A DNA stretch of 64,000 nt from Bernardetia sp. MNP-M8 (GCF_037126285.1 NZ_CP147012.1:1178001-1242000), one strand, 5' to 3'; shown: positions 44,008 through 54,489, numbered from the stretch's first letter. The notes: generated by a model not told the origin, from the letters alone. Numbers and translations: made by a program.

Positions 44008-46119
44008 CTAGTATCCTCCTTGAAATTTACGTACTCCCCACTCAAAACTTGCAAAACCAACAATCAAAAGCATAATCCACCACAGATTAATGACATCTGA
44101 AAGCTGTTCACTTCTAAAAACAGTTGGTGTCGGAATCTGATTTTGCAGAGAGTCTTGTAAAACTTGTAGATTAGAAAGTGTATAAAAATTACCTTTATTT
44201 TGCTGTGCGAGTCTTCGCATGACACCAAAATCTGCTGTTGCATTTAGGCTTTCCAGTTTTATTTCTTTTACTGTAAATTGTCCGATTGAAACTTCTGTTT
44301 TTCCGTCTAGTTGAGTAGTTGCTTTAAAGGAATATGCACCCTCTGGAAGCGCAGAAGCCGAATATCTAAATGGCGAAGAATTGTTTGTAAAGGTATAAGT
44401 ACTTGTTTTTCCTTCTTCATCTTTGATTTCTAAACGAATATTTTGTCCTAAAAGAGGTTCATAAATCGCATTATAAACTTCTACATCAAAACTTACTCCA
44501 TCAGAAGTAGAAAATTGAGAAGCTGTTGGGGCAACTCTAAAACGTCTTTTATCTTCTTTTGTAGAAAGATATTGAATAATTTTACTCAAAAGGGCATCAT
44601 ATCCTTCTTGGTTTTTATTGTCTGCATATTCATTCAAACGCCATTTCCATGTGTTTTCAGCAAGCCACACTCCTGTTTTTTTGCCATTTTGTTCACTCAT
44701 CACAACTAAAGGTTTTTTAGTCTGAATATTTCCCACTCGTTGATACAGCATTATTTCAGCCTGTGAAGAAATTTCATAATCAGCAAAAGGAACGAGTGCA
44801 GGAGGATAGGAAGCAAAACGACTTTTTTGTTCATCTGTCAGATAAAACTTTGAAAAATTAGAGTTCCAAAACGGAATTACTTTATCGGATTGATTTCCTA
44901 AAGGACGAATTTTTACGCCAGTATTTAATGAATTAAATACATTGTAGTTGCTTTGCGCTCCAATAATGAAGAGTTCGGCAGAAGTCATTTTTCTAAGTTT
45001 TTCTAAAATAGGCAACGGTTTTCCCATTTTATCAGGAAATTGATGATAAATAATAAGGTCATATTTATCCTCTAATTTAGTTGAACTCAGATAAGGCAAA
45101 TAAATATAAGGCAAGTAAATATCAAACTTATAATTTTCATTTTTTTCTATTGCTGCACGAAAGGCTTTTATATCTGGATGAGGCGCAGCAGCCACCAAAA
45201 GAATTTTTTCTTTACTATCAATTATATCAATATAAGCATGTGCTGTGTTATTTTGAGTAGTAAACTCTCCTTCTTGTGGCACAATTGTAACAACATAATG
45301 CTGAATACCTTTTGAGATTGCTTTTACCAAAAACTCAATGCTTTTAAGGTCGTTTTGATTCGAACTAAACTTCACTTTTTGAGTAGAAATAGTCTTTCCA
45401 TTTTGTGATAAAACGGCTGTAACTTCCCTGTTTTCAAAACCTGTATGCGTAACTTCTGCTACTATTGGAAATTGATTTCCTAAATAAGCCATTTTGTTAT
45501 GAAAAAGACTTTTAAGAATAATATCCTTTTTTGGAACAGTATCTCCCACTCCAATAGTTTGAAGTGAAAAAGAATAAGGAGAAATATCAGGCGCAAGTCC
45601 TTGATTATAAGCACCATCAGAAAGCAAAACTACATTTGAAAGATTGCGATTTTCGAATTCACTTTGAATGCTTTTTAATAAATCACTAATTGGCGAAGAA
45701 GTATAATTGAAATTTATTTTATCAGAATTATCTTTTATACTGTCATTTTCTATATTATTTAGTGTCTTAAACTCTACATCAAATCCTTTTTCTTGCAGGT
45801 TTTGAGCCGTTTTTTGGATAGAATTTAGAGCTTCATTTATTTTGGTAGAATCTTCTTGTAATAAAATAGAAGCCGAATTATCAATCGCAAAAACAACCGT
45901 CGGATTTTCGTAACGAGTAATAAATTGCTGCATCAAAAGTCCTATCAACAGGATTGCAAGAACAGAAACCCACAAAAAACGAATGGCAGCCAATACTTTT
46001 TGCCAGCTTTTGCCCCAAGGCGAACTTCTTTTGTAATACAACAAAGCTGCATAACCTGCTCCTAAAAGCAAAGCTACAATTATCCAAGCACTAGAATATT
46101 CTGTTAAAAAGATAGGCAT
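44008..46119 (-). CDS. Membrane protein with vWA-like domain
   Basis: 703 residues. Two N-terminal TM helices (~11-28, ~45-66) and one near the C-terminus (WWIMLLIVGFASFEWGV). A von Willebrand A-type domain follows the second helix with MIDAS-like DNSAS (80-84) and LSDGAYNQG. The middle contains beta-rich segments (GDTVPKKDIILKSLF ... NKMAYLGNQFPIVAEVTHTG) and the end a LEG-type beta domain. It resembles the uncharacterised vWA membrane proteins common in Bacteroidetes, related to Bat/CGEP proteins. Periplasm-facing, function unknown. No MoxR or Bat partner nearby. Confidence 0.85.
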   Translation of the reverse strand: MPIFLTEYSSAWIIVALLLGAGYAALLYYKRSSPWGKSWQKVLAAIRFLWVSVLAILLIGLLMQQFITRYENPTVVFAIDNSASILLQEDSTKINEALNSIQKTAQNLQEKGFDVEFKTLNNIENDSIKDNSDKINFNYTSSPISDLLKSIQSEFENRNLSNVVLLSDGAYNQGLAPDISPYSFSLQTIGVGDTVPKKDIILKSLFHNKMAYLGNQFPIVAEVTHTGFENREVTAVLSQNGKTISTQKVKFSSNQNDLKSIEFLVKAISKGIQHYVVTIVPQEGEFTTQNNTAHAYIDIIDSKEKILLVAAAPHPDIKAFRAAIEKNENYKFDIYLPYIYLPYLSSTKLEDKYDLIIYHQFPDKMGKPLPILEKLRKMTSAELFIIGAQSNYNVFNSLNTGVKIRPLGNQSDKVIPFWNSNFSKFYLTDEQKSRFASYPPALVPFADYEISSQAEIMLYQRVGNIQTKKPLVVMSEQNGKKTGVWLAENTWKWRLNEYADNKNQEGYDALLSKIIQYLSTKEDKRRFRVAPTASQFSTSDGVSFDVEVYNAIYEPLLGQNIRLEIKDEEGKTSTYTFTNNSSPFRYSASALPEGAYSFKATTQLDGKTEVSIGQFTVKEIKLESLNATADFGVMRRLAQQNKGNFYTLSNLQVLQDSLQNQIPTPTVFRSEQLSDVINLWWIMLLIVGFASFEWGVRKFQGGY

Positions 46120-46280
46120 TTATGTTAATGAAATTACGAATGACAAATTAAAAATTACGAGAAAATACATTTTTAACCACAGAGAATGAAGAGTTTAAGG
46201 AGAAATGAAAATCAGTGTGGCTAAAATACATTTTCCAAAACGAAAATACACAATTCTACTTCTTTTAAGAAACAAAAAAC

Positions 46281-46314
46281 AAAACCTTATGAATTTTTGA
46301 GGTTCATAAGGCTT
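46281..46314 (-). terminator. Terminator of the M48 gene pair
   Basis: CCTTATGAA pairs with TTCATAAGG. On the minus strand it is followed by TTTTGTTTTTTG, about 45 bp after the stop of the 46358 gene. Confidence 0.7.
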
Positions 46315-46357
46315 TATCTATTCTTATAAAGTACAATTCTGAAATTAATTGTTACTA

Positions 46358-47038
46358 TTATAACTTCCAAGCGAAACCTAAAGTTGGAGCTAATGATGGA
46401 GTAAATGGACTTATCTGTACTGGTTTGAAAGTAAGTGAAGAAGGTTTAATATTTTGATAGAAGTTTTTTTCTGTTTTATCATCCAAACGAGAGTTATATT
46501 CTGCTAGACGATTTTTTATAGGAGTTCTTGAAAGGATGACTAATTGCCTTCCTCCATACCACCCTGCTCCTCCCATTAAAATACCAGCTAACCCTATTTC
46601 AGAACCACTACCTAATGTAAGTATGACTCCTGAAACACCCACAAACAACCCTACTCCTTGAAAGGCTCTTCCTACTCCTGTTCCTATTCTAGACTTATCG
46701 ATTGCTTGTACTATTTTTTTTTCGCCTAAATCTTTCATTAACTTTCTCCCTTCTGTCATAGAAATAGCTTTTTTCTCACCCTCAATATAAAAAATAGCTT
46801 TTCTTCTATGAAACTCTATAGGCTGTTTTTTCCAATCACTGTTATATATATCAAATAACGCATATATCTTTCCATTAATATCAATAGTAGATATTTGAAT
46901 ACTGTTCTCAACATTGATAGTTGAATTTATATTTTTTTCTCTCTGTTCGTTTCCATACACTCGTTGTTTAAAAAAGACTTGTGCTGACACTGAAAAGCAA
47001 ATTAAATTACTTAAAAAAAGTAAAATGAAATATTTCAT
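46358..47038 (-). CDS. Secreted or periplasmic hypothetical protein
   Basis: 226 residues from the ATG at 47038, chosen because it begins a signal peptide (YFILLFLSNLICFSVSAQ). An upstream ATG at 47089 adds 17 basic residues and would overlap the M48 gene. The mature part contains a Gly-rich, hydrophobic stretch (GTGVGRAFQGVGLFVGVSGVILTLGSGSEIGLAGILMGGAGWYGG, two helices with glycine-zipper character) and a polar C-terminus. No family recognised. It starts 14 bp after the M48 peptidase stop, so it is probably part of the same operon and may be a partner. Confidence 0.65.
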   Translation of the reverse strand: MKYFILLFLSNLICFSVSAQVFFKQRVYGNEQREKNINSTINVENSIQISTIDINGKIYALFDIYNSDWKKQPIEFHRRKAIFYIEGEKKAISMTEGRKLMKDLGEKKIVQAIDKSRIGTGVGRAFQGVGLFVGVSGVILTLGSGSEIGLAGILMGGAGWYGGRQLVILSRTPIKNRLAEYNSRLDDKTEKNFYQNIKPSSLTFKPVQISPFTPSLAPTLGFAWKL

Positions 47039-47052
47039 GGTTGTATATTGTT

Positions 47053-49287
47053 TTAGTAAATAAATAATTCTTTTAATTTTTTCTGCCAAGTATCTTCTTC
47101 GTCATAGTAGGAACTACCTGTTCGTATAAACTCCTTTGTAACTAATCCATTTTGTAGATTTTGTACTTGCATAAATACACCATAATCGTCTTTATCTAAA
47201 ATGACAATTATACGAGCTAAATATTTTGTGCTGTATTTTTCTTGTAATTTTTTGAGCTGAGGAATATCAACTAGTTTCATTTGTTGTACTGCATCTCTAC
47301 TATAATATGAACCTAATGAAAAGTAAAGACTAGCCAAATCATTATATTTTTCTACATCTTGAGCTGTGAAAGCATCAGGTGCTATGCAAGAGAACCTACG
47401 CTCTTCGTTTCTCATTACATTGTATTCTTTTACTTTTGTTGTTAGCTCTTTTTGTTCTTTATCAAAAAAATCTATCCAAGACTCTTTCTTTTTCTTTGCA
47501 CCAATTTTGACTAAAACAGGACGCACTAAAAGCATATTTTCTTTTAAAATAAAATCGGGAGTACCAGGAGTTACTCTGAAAGAAGATGTAGAATGATCAT
47601 AAATATCTGCTTCTTTAGTAATGTATTCGTTAAACACTCTATCAATTTCTTCTTGTTCCTCAAGGGTGTTTATTTCTGAATATCCCAATTCGAAGAGTTT
47701 TTTCAAACCTTTTTTTAATCCACTCCCTTCATGTAATAGCTCTCCATCCTTTACCTTTTGATTGTTTTTTATTTTTATCAAAGCCTCTTTCATTACTCCT
47801 AGTTCCACTAATTCTCTAAGAGAAACAATGTAATTTCTATCATCAGTAGATTGGTACATATACTCACCAGTTATACTTTCTTCATTGAGATTTAGTGTCC
47901 CAATTTGTAATTTTTCTTCAAAAAACAATTTTGGAACAAAATAATAAAAATACTCATACTCCTTATACTTATCAGCAAATTCTATCAAATGAGAAGCTGC
48001 CAAAACGGCTAATTGGTCGTGATGTAAATCTTCTAAAGCATAAAACCAATTTCTACCTTTCCAATTAATCTCATTATAAGGATGTTCTAAATAAATTCGT
48101 GTTCCATAAATATCATAAGCTGCCAAACCGTACAGAGCTTTTACAATACAAAGTTCTGAATATTTACTTTTGCCGTATTGAGATTCCAAAATCAAAGCTG
48201 TATAGATAGCATCTACAAATTGTTCTTCTTGTAAATAAAGATTACAAAGTTCGAAACGAGCTATTTTTTGAGCTAACTTAAAACGGTCTTCTGAAACTAA
48301 ATATTTATCGCCTTTATTTTCAGATTTTGAAGCCATTTTTGTCAAGGCAATTTTCTTTCTTTCTTCAATATCTGGGTGGGTTTGTAGTGTTTTTATTTTT
48401 TCTATTTCCTTCGCACTAAGTTTTGGCATTTCTACAAAATGAGTAACATCTCTATAATAAAAACTATCAGGTAGATTGACATACGAATTATTTAGAAACT
48501 TACTTTCAAAAACAAGTGTATCAAAAGGATAGCGAGAGTTTTTCAAGGCTTCAAAAGCAGCTACGGCTTCTGATAAATCATAAGAGGTTTTACTAAAAAT
48601 ATCCCATCCTTCATCATCAGCTTCTATTTCTTGTTCTTTGGAATAAGAACTCTTCTTTGCCTGTTCTTCGTAAAGTGATTTTGACCTAGAAAGCAAACGG
48701 GCAATACTTCCTTTACTTTCATTTCTTACTTCTTCATTATAAAGAAACTGATTAATACTATGTTTTTTGGTAAAATGAGTAATTTCATGAGCTAGAATAA
48801 AGGCAAGTTGTGCTTCATTATCTAAGTGAGCCAAAAGTCCTAAATTGACAAAAATAAATCCTTCTGGCGTAGTAAAAGCATTTACAGAATGTTCTTTGGT
48901 TACATAAAAATAGATTTTTCCCTGTAAATCTGGGTAGTTTTCTAATACTTTATTACCTACCTCTTGTACATAAGTAGTAATTGTGTCTCCAAACAAAACC
49001 GAACCACTCCAAAGAAGTTGATTCAAATGGTAACTAGAAATCACATCAAACTTATCTTTATTCTCTTCTAAATCTTTATCGACAGTAAGAATATTCTTTT
49101 CTCTTTTTGTTTCATAAAAATCACTCGTACGTTTCAAAAATGGCTTTGGAATTTCTCCTTTTGCTTCTAAAGTTTGGTAGTTATTGAAGTCTAAAGTAGT
49201 CTTTTGAGCAAAACTATGCGAACTAGTAAACAGAAGCAACAAAAATATGCTACTAAAAACAATGCGATAAATAGAAGTAGAATTCAT
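47053..49287 (-). CDS. M48-family metallopeptidase, periplasmic
   Basis: 744 residues. Signal peptide (SSIFLLLLFTSSHSFAQ). M48 catalytic motif HEITH (H167, E168, H171) within LAHEITHFTKKHS, third ligand in EIEADDEGWDIF, and the preceding NAFTTPEGFIFVNLGLL, as in BepA/LoiP-like peptidases. The remaining ~450 residues are mostly helical and unlike the TPR tail of BepA in obvious motifs. Known family role: envelope protein quality control. It is much longer than typical (~480). Followed by a small secreted gene. Confidence 0.88.
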   Translation of the reverse strand: MNSTSIYRIVFSSIFLLLLFTSSHSFAQKTTLDFNNYQTLEAKGEIPKPFLKRTSDFYETKREKNILTVDKDLEENKDKFDVISSYHLNQLLWSGSVLFGDTITTYVQEVGNKVLENYPDLQGKIYFYVTKEHSVNAFTTPEGFIFVNLGLLAHLDNEAQLAFILAHEITHFTKKHSINQFLYNEEVRNESKGSIARLLSRSKSLYEEQAKKSSYSKEQEIEADDEGWDIFSKTSYDLSEAVAAFEALKNSRYPFDTLVFESKFLNNSYVNLPDSFYYRDVTHFVEMPKLSAKEIEKIKTLQTHPDIEERKKIALTKMASKSENKGDKYLVSEDRFKLAQKIARFELCNLYLQEEQFVDAIYTALILESQYGKSKYSELCIVKALYGLAAYDIYGTRIYLEHPYNEINWKGRNWFYALEDLHHDQLAVLAASHLIEFADKYKEYEYFYYFVPKLFFEEKLQIGTLNLNEESITGEYMYQSTDDRNYIVSLRELVELGVMKEALIKIKNNQKVKDGELLHEGSGLKKGLKKLFELGYSEINTLEEQEEIDRVFNEYITKEADIYDHSTSSFRVTPGTPDFILKENMLLVRPVLVKIGAKKKKESWIDFFDKEQKELTTKVKEYNVMRNEERRFSCIAPDAFTAQDVEKYNDLASLYFSLGSYYSRDAVQQMKLVDIPQLKKLQEKYSTKYLARIIVILDKDDYGVFMQVQNLQNGLVTKEFIRTGSSYYDEEDTWQKKLKELFIY

Positions 49288-49330
49288 TCGACAGAATATG
49301 AAACTTTTTTGATAAATAAATTAAGAACTA

Positions 49331-49338
49331 CAAAAGTA
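49331..49338 (-). promoter_or_regulatory. Candidate promoter -7 element of the M48 gene
   Basis: The minus strand reads TACTTTTG, an exact TAnnTTTG match, 44 bp upstream of the ATG at 49287. No clear -33 element. Confidence 0.4.
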
Positions 49339-49378
49339 AGGTTTTATTTAAAAAATAATCTGTAAATTTTAAAAAAAA

Positions 49379-50566
49379 TTAAAAAAAAGAATCTTCTAAT
49401 TTTTCAGCAATTTTCTCAAACGACCAATTTTGAATAATTTGATAAGATATTTCACCCATTTCTTTTGCTTGTTGTTGCGATTTAATTTTATTCATAGCTT
49501 CTTTCAAAGATTCTATATTTTCACTTTGAAAAACAAAACCATTTTCATTATTTTCTTTGTCTGATTGAATCAAATCTACTGCACAACCTACTTTTGTACT
49601 GGCAATAACTGCTTTTTTGGCTGCCATTGCCTCATTGATGGCAAGCCCCCAAGTTTCGCCAGCACCTTTTGAAGGAAGCACAAACACATCACACAACAGA
49701 TAAACAATTGGCATTTTAGATTGATTCTGAAAAGGCAAAAAATAAATATTTTGATATGATTCTGATTTTTGTTTTAGTTCGTTTTCTAATTCTCCATTTC
49801 CTAAGAAAATCAAATATTCTTTATTTTTTTCTTGCTCTTTTTTTTCATTTTGCCTTTGAATAAATGCTTCTAAAAGTAATAGAGGTGATTTTTTGGGTTC
49901 AAATTTTCCTGCAAAAAGCCATACTAATTCAGTTTCTTTTATCCCTAATTCTTTTCTCCATTGTTTTGCTAATTCTGTGTTTTTTTCTGTTGGTTTAAAG
50001 CGAGAGTTGTCGATGGCGTGTGGAGCAAAAGTGAGTTTTTTGTCATTTAATGCTGCCTGTTGGTAGTAATTTTTATTATTTGTTCCGACAAAAAATGCTT
50101 TATCAATATGAGAATAGAGCCAAGTAAGAAAGACTTTACGAGCTATCTTTTTTGGAAATGAAATTTCATCTAATAGATGAGAATCGCCACGAAACCAAAT
50201 AGGAGTTTTATTTTTGAAATGACGAATAACTTTCAAATGACTTTTATAGCTCCAACCAAAAACCAAAATTGCATCAGGATTATAGTTTTTAATTTCTTGA
50301 ATAATAATTGGGTTATCAATTCCTTTAAAGTGATGTGAGCCTTTATCTTCTGCTATGTTTTCTAAAAACTGATACTTATATCCTTCCAAAAGAGGAATAT
50401 CCCATTCTATTTTTTTGCCAAAACCTTTATCAAATTTATCTTTTAAGGCATCTTTTCCCCACGTATAAAAGACACAGATTTCTATCTTTTTTCGATCAGA
50501 AAGCAATTTGAAAATAGGTGCATAATACTGAATTGGATGAGTGGTAATAATGGCTAGTTTTTTCAT
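49379..50566 (-). CDS. GT4-type glycosyltransferase
   Basis: 395 residues, GT-B fold. N-terminal LAIITTHPIQYYAPIFKLL, donor-domain start LVWLFAGKFEPKKSPLLLLEAF, and the EAMAAKKAVIAS segment (E-x7-E type nucleotide-sugar site), with SKGAGETWGLAINEA before it. It transfers a sugar to a growing surface glycan in the cytoplasm. Last gene of the minus-strand polysaccharide cluster. Confidence 0.92.
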   Translation of the reverse strand: MKKLAIITTHPIQYYAPIFKLLSDRKKIEICVFYTWGKDALKDKFDKGFGKKIEWDIPLLEGYKYQFLENIAEDKGSHHFKGIDNPIIIQEIKNYNPDAILVFGWSYKSHLKVIRHFKNKTPIWFRGDSHLLDEISFPKKIARKVFLTWLYSHIDKAFFVGTNNKNYYQQAALNDKKLTFAPHAIDNSRFKPTEKNTELAKQWRKELGIKETELVWLFAGKFEPKKSPLLLLEAFIQRQNEKKEQEKNKEYLIFLGNGELENELKQKSESYQNIYFLPFQNQSKMPIVYLLCDVFVLPSKGAGETWGLAINEAMAAKKAVIASTKVGCAVDLIQSDKENNENGFVFQSENIESLKEAMNKIKSQQQAKEMGEISYQIIQNWSFEKIAEKLEDSFF

Positions 50567-50597
50567 ATTTTTTTAAGTCACTTCGTTAAAGTGTTTG

Positions 50598-51899
50598 CTA
50601 GTTTATTATTTTATCAAAAAATTCAGCTTGTTTTCTTGTCATTTCTTTAGCTGTATAAGGTTCAAATTCTTGCCAATTGGTTTTTGGTTTTTGGACAATA
50701 TTTCCTAAAAAATCAGTAAAAATTTGATAAGCCTCTTGTATTTTTTCTTGGTTATACTTTTCTTCCAAAAAAGGAATTACTACTCCAGCATTTGTCTTTC
50801 GGAGAATAGTAACAGCACTACTTTTTTCATAAAAAACAGCACAGATTGGTTTTTTAGAAAGAATATAAGGATACAGTTTTGAAGCAGTATAATCTTTATC
50901 AATAGTTCCAAATATCAAAAGTCCGTCAGCTTTTTGCAAAATATTTAATACCTTTAGGTAATCTATTCGCTTTACATGTTCGTTTACAATGCTCTCTAAT
51001 CCAAATTCTTTGGCAATAGTCAGAAGTCTAGGAACAGGATTTAAAGGGTCATAATTTGTACCAATAAAATAAAGTTTTAATTTCGAATAAAGCTCTTTTT
51101 TCTCTATTAATCCTTTTTTAATTACTTCAAAAAGAATACTTGATGAAGTTCGCATATACTCGCCTGCTACACCTGCATATACTAAATTGATATTTCCTTC
51201 ATTTTGAGTAAAAAATGGGTTTTGATATTCTAAAGTAGCAGCTACTTCAAAATCTTTATCAAAAGCTCCAAAAGGAAGTGTGATACAATTATGAGGTGTA
51301 ATATTTTGATAGCGTTCTTGTAATGTCTTGCAATATCCTTCCGAAACTGAAACGATACCATTTACTTTTTTCATAGCAATCGGTTCAAGGAATTTATGTA
51401 AACGATACGAAAACCAAAACTTTGCAGGACGTTCAGATTTTGGACGAGACAGATAATACTCTGAATGCCAAGGGTCTTGCATATCAATTATATAAGGAAC
51501 ATCAAACTTTTTTTTCCAATATGCTCCCAAAACACAGATAGGAAAAACAGTAGTAGAAAAGTAAATAAGCTCAATCGGATTACCTTCTTTTTTCTTTTGT
51601 CTGATAATCTGATTTACTTTTTTTCTATAAAAATACATAGAACGCAAAGCCAAATCTCCTAAACCTACTTTTCGTGTATATTTGGTAGAAAATGCTTTTA
51701 CATGATGAATTTCTAAATCATTAGGAATAGTTTTCAGCAAAATTTCTTCTTTTGGAAATTCTGTAAAATTAGGCTCTACACCTACTATAATCGGATTCCA
51801 GCCAAAGTCTTTCCAATAATTTACACCTTGTCGAACACGATGCATATCGACAGCATTATTAGGAACAAAAGTAGGAGAAATAATAAGAAGGTTTTTCAT
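50598..51899 (-). CDS. GT-B glycosyltransferase-like protein
   Basis: 433 residues. N-terminal LLIISPTFVPNNAVDMHRVRQG, IIDMQDPWHSEYYLS, and a donor-binding half with NLVYAGVAGEYMRTSSSILF and ADGLLIFGTIDKDYTASKLYPYI. It resembles the subset of GT4-like transferases that lack the classic E-x7-E motif. Acceptor and donor are unknown. It lies 9 bp downstream of the next upstream transferase, in the same operon. Confidence 0.85.
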   Translation of the reverse strand: MKNLLIISPTFVPNNAVDMHRVRQGVNYWKDFGWNPIIVGVEPNFTEFPKEEILLKTIPNDLEIHHVKAFSTKYTRKVGLGDLALRSMYFYRKKVNQIIRQKKKEGNPIELIYFSTTVFPICVLGAYWKKKFDVPYIIDMQDPWHSEYYLSRPKSERPAKFWFSYRLHKFLEPIAMKKVNGIVSVSEGYCKTLQERYQNITPHNCITLPFGAFDKDFEVAATLEYQNPFFTQNEGNINLVYAGVAGEYMRTSSSILFEVIKKGLIEKKELYSKLKLYFIGTNYDPLNPVPRLLTIAKEFGLESIVNEHVKRIDYLKVLNILQKADGLLIFGTIDKDYTASKLYPYILSKKPICAVFYEKSSAVTILRKTNAGVVIPFLEEKYNQEKIQEAYQIFTDFLGNIVQKPKTNWQEFEPYTAKEMTRKQAEFFDKIIN

Positions 51900-51908
51900 T
51901 TTATGCTA

Positions 51909-53186
51909 TTAATTCAAAGTCTTTTCTAGTAGTTGTATAAATTTTTGCCCTTCAATAGTCCAATTATATTTGGTTTCAGAGAGTTTTTTAGAAGCTCTTT
52001 TTTGATTTTCTAATAAGGTATTTTCTTTATTCTGTTTGCTATTGGCTAGTAACTCTATTTTATGAGCAAAATCTTTTGTGTTTTGAATATCTATCAAAAA
52101 ACCAATTTCAGTATGTTTTGCCATAATCCATTTTTGAGCCTGTGTATCAGAAGCCAAAATAGTTAAACCTGTGTTTATATATTGAAAAATTTTGTTTGTA
52201 ATACATAAATCTCTATTTACAGTTTCTATAAGTTCCAATGCTAGTCCTACATCATGTTCAGCTGTTCTAGAAGCAAGTTCTTGATTAGAAACTAATTTAT
52301 GAAAGAATATATTTTGTCTTACATTTTGAGATTTGGCTAAAGAATGAAAATAGGCTATCGTTTCTTTACTTGCCTCTCCTCTTAAATGTAGTTCTATATC
52401 ATTTCTATCTAATAAATTTAGTGCTTCAATGACCTGTTCGATACCTCTTCCCTTTCCTGTAGTTTGAGAAAACCAATAGAGAGATAAATTATTAGTGTTT
52501 TTTCGGTCTTTATATTCTTTACGTTCTGCATCTTTTATATCCTCAAAAACATTTAATATTGGAGTGATTATAGGTAGATTTTGATAGAGGTTATTATAAA
52601 AATCTATATATAAAGGGCTTGCAGCCGTAATATAATCAGCTTTTGGAAAATATTTTTTTTCTATATCTATAATATTCTTTTCTCCTTCTTTTAGTGTTTT
52701 AGCTGTAATAAAAGCGTACGCATCTTCGATATCTATTGCAAATTTTGCCTTATTTTTTTGTGCTACTTTATAGACTAATGGTGTAAGATAAATATTATGA
52801 TTAATATACATATTAGCTTTTATATTCTTCAATAAAGTGTAAAAAGGAAGCCAAAAAGGAGTATTTATACTTATTTTTCCATACTCAAAAGAATTTGCTA
52901 AACTTGGTGCTAGTTTGGCTATATGATGAAAAAGTGTTCCAAAAATATAAAGTAATTTCTTTTTGTAGAACGGATAAATATAGGTTTGCCAAGACGGATT
53001 TTGAGCTAAGAGTTGGTTTTCGAAAGGCACTAATTTTTCTAGTGTTTGGATAGACACAATAGAAACAGTATATCCTTTTTGAGTAGCTAAAGTAGCCTCT
53101 TTGATTAATCTAGGATTAGAAGAAAGATGTCCTGCCGAAATAAAGCAAATATGTTTTTTTGTATTATTTAGTTCTTTGTTTGTCAT
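51909..53186 (-). CDS. GT-B glycosyltransferase-like protein
   Basis: 425 residues. ICFISAGHLSSNPRLIKEA at the N-terminus (a frequent opening of exopolysaccharide GT4-like proteins), LSLYWFSQTTGKGRGIEQVIEAL at the start of the C-terminal half, and ITNKIFQYINTGLTILASDTQAQ near the nucleotide-sugar site. Its 5' end overlaps the upstream transferase by 23 bp, which implies translational coupling. Confidence 0.88.
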   Translation of the reverse strand: MTNKELNNTKKHICFISAGHLSSNPRLIKEATLATQKGYTVSIVSIQTLEKLVPFENQLLAQNPSWQTYIYPFYKKKLLYIFGTLFHHIAKLAPSLANSFEYGKISINTPFWLPFYTLLKNIKANMYINHNIYLTPLVYKVAQKNKAKFAIDIEDAYAFITAKTLKEGEKNIIDIEKKYFPKADYITAASPLYIDFYNNLYQNLPIITPILNVFEDIKDAERKEYKDRKNTNNLSLYWFSQTTGKGRGIEQVIEALNLLDRNDIELHLRGEASKETIAYFHSLAKSQNVRQNIFFHKLVSNQELASRTAEHDVGLALELIETVNRDLCITNKIFQYINTGLTILASDTQAQKWIMAKHTEIGFLIDIQNTKDFAHKIELLANSKQNKENTLLENQKRASKKLSETKYNWTIEGQKFIQLLEKTLN

Positions 53187-54489
53187 GATGAATCAAAATC
53201 TGTTCTTTTACTGTTGTAGCTGTTTTGTTTCTAAAATTTTCCCACTGCCAATTTTTGGCTGTTTGTATGGCTTCATAGCCTATTTTGGGAAGCAAATTTC
53301 TGTTTTCTACACACCATTTCATTTGTTGTAATAAAGCATCTTCATCTCCTACTGGCACAATCCAACCATTTTTTTGATGTGTTATAAAATCAGGTGCCAT
53401 ACTATTTTGAGTAGTAATTACAGGTACACCTTGCGACATAGATTCAGAAATAACCATGGCAAAACCATCAGCTAAAGTAGGCAGTACAAAAACATCAGCT
53501 TCTTTATAAAGTTGCATCAATTCATCTCTAGGAATGCTATCTTTAATCTTGACACTTCCTTGTAAGTCGTGTGTCAGATTTTTAGGCAAAGAGCTTCTGC
53601 CAATGAGCCACAATTCAGCTTCTTGTGATGAAAAATTTGCTTTTCGCCACGCATTATACAACAAATGTACACCTTTCCGAAGATTTTGAGTTCCTGCATT
53701 TAGAAAAATAACTGGTTTTTGCTTTGTTGCTCCTAATTTTGATTTATTATCTGTATTTATTTCTGTTAAAATTTTGGGAAATCCATGAGGAATAACTTGT
53801 ATTTTTTTATCATCAATATCAGCAGCAATAAGAGTACGCTTAGTAAAAGACGAATTACAGATTACTAAATCAGCTAACTGAAGCTCTTCATCTTTTCGCT
53901 GATTGTACTTATCATATTTTTTATCTACTAAAATATTAGTTTCATCAGATCGTAGTTCAGGATACTTTTCTAGCTGTTGTTTAACAATGGGAGCAAAGAA
54001 AGAATGGTGCTGGCTAGGTTGTTCGAAAATAGTAAAGATTCCTTTTTGCTTTGCTTTTTGAAGACTAGATAGAGCAGCATGTTCATAGACATGAATTGCA
54101 TCAATTTTTTGTTTTTTAGACTCTTGTGCAATTACACTTGCTACCCAATTATCAAAGGCAAGTTCTGACCACTCCCAAATATGATGAGTAACCATAGGAG
54201 AAGCATAACGACTTGAAAAAAGGCGAATTAATTCTCTGTAAGGATATAATTTTAGTTTTTCGAAAGGTAATTCATTAATTGCTTTCCGACTTATATCTCT
54301 TTTGAGCTGGGGAACTATTTTTGTAATAAAATTGGATAGAAAATATTTTTCATGAGATACAAAAGTAGTCAAGAAATACTCTAGCATATCATTTTCTAGA
54401 TAAGACAAAGCTGATTGTCTTACAAAAATACCAGCTCCTGGGTGGGCATGTATAACTTTTACTTTTTTACTCTCTTTATTTTCCATCAT
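53164..54489 (-). CDS. GT4-type glycosyltransferase
   Basis: 441 residues, GT-B fold. IHAHPGAGIFVRQSALSYL at the N-terminus, KPVIFLNAGTQNLRKGVHLLYNAW before the donor domain, and ADVFVLPTLADGFAMVISESMSQGVPVITT (E-x7-E region, strong GT4 signature). First gene of the second half of the polysaccharide cluster. The preceding 440 bp hold structured elements but no gene. Confidence 0.92.
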   Translation of the reverse strand: MMENKESKKVKVIHAHPGAGIFVRQSALSYLENDMLEYFLTTFVSHEKYFLSNFITKIVPQLKRDISRKAINELPFEKLKLYPYRELIRLFSSRYASPMVTHHIWEWSELAFDNWVASVIAQESKKQKIDAIHVYEHAALSSLQKAKQKGIFTIFEQPSQHHSFFAPIVKQQLEKYPELRSDETNILVDKKYDKYNQRKDEELQLADLVICNSSFTKRTLIAADIDDKKIQVIPHGFPKILTEINTDNKSKLGATKQKPVIFLNAGTQNLRKGVHLLYNAWRKANFSSQEAELWLIGRSSLPKNLTHDLQGSVKIKDSIPRDELMQLYKEADVFVLPTLADGFAMVISESMSQGVPVITTQNSMAPDFITHQKNGWIVPVGDEDALLQQMKWCVENRNLLPKIGYEAIQTAKNWQWENFRNKTATTVKEQILIHHDKQRTK

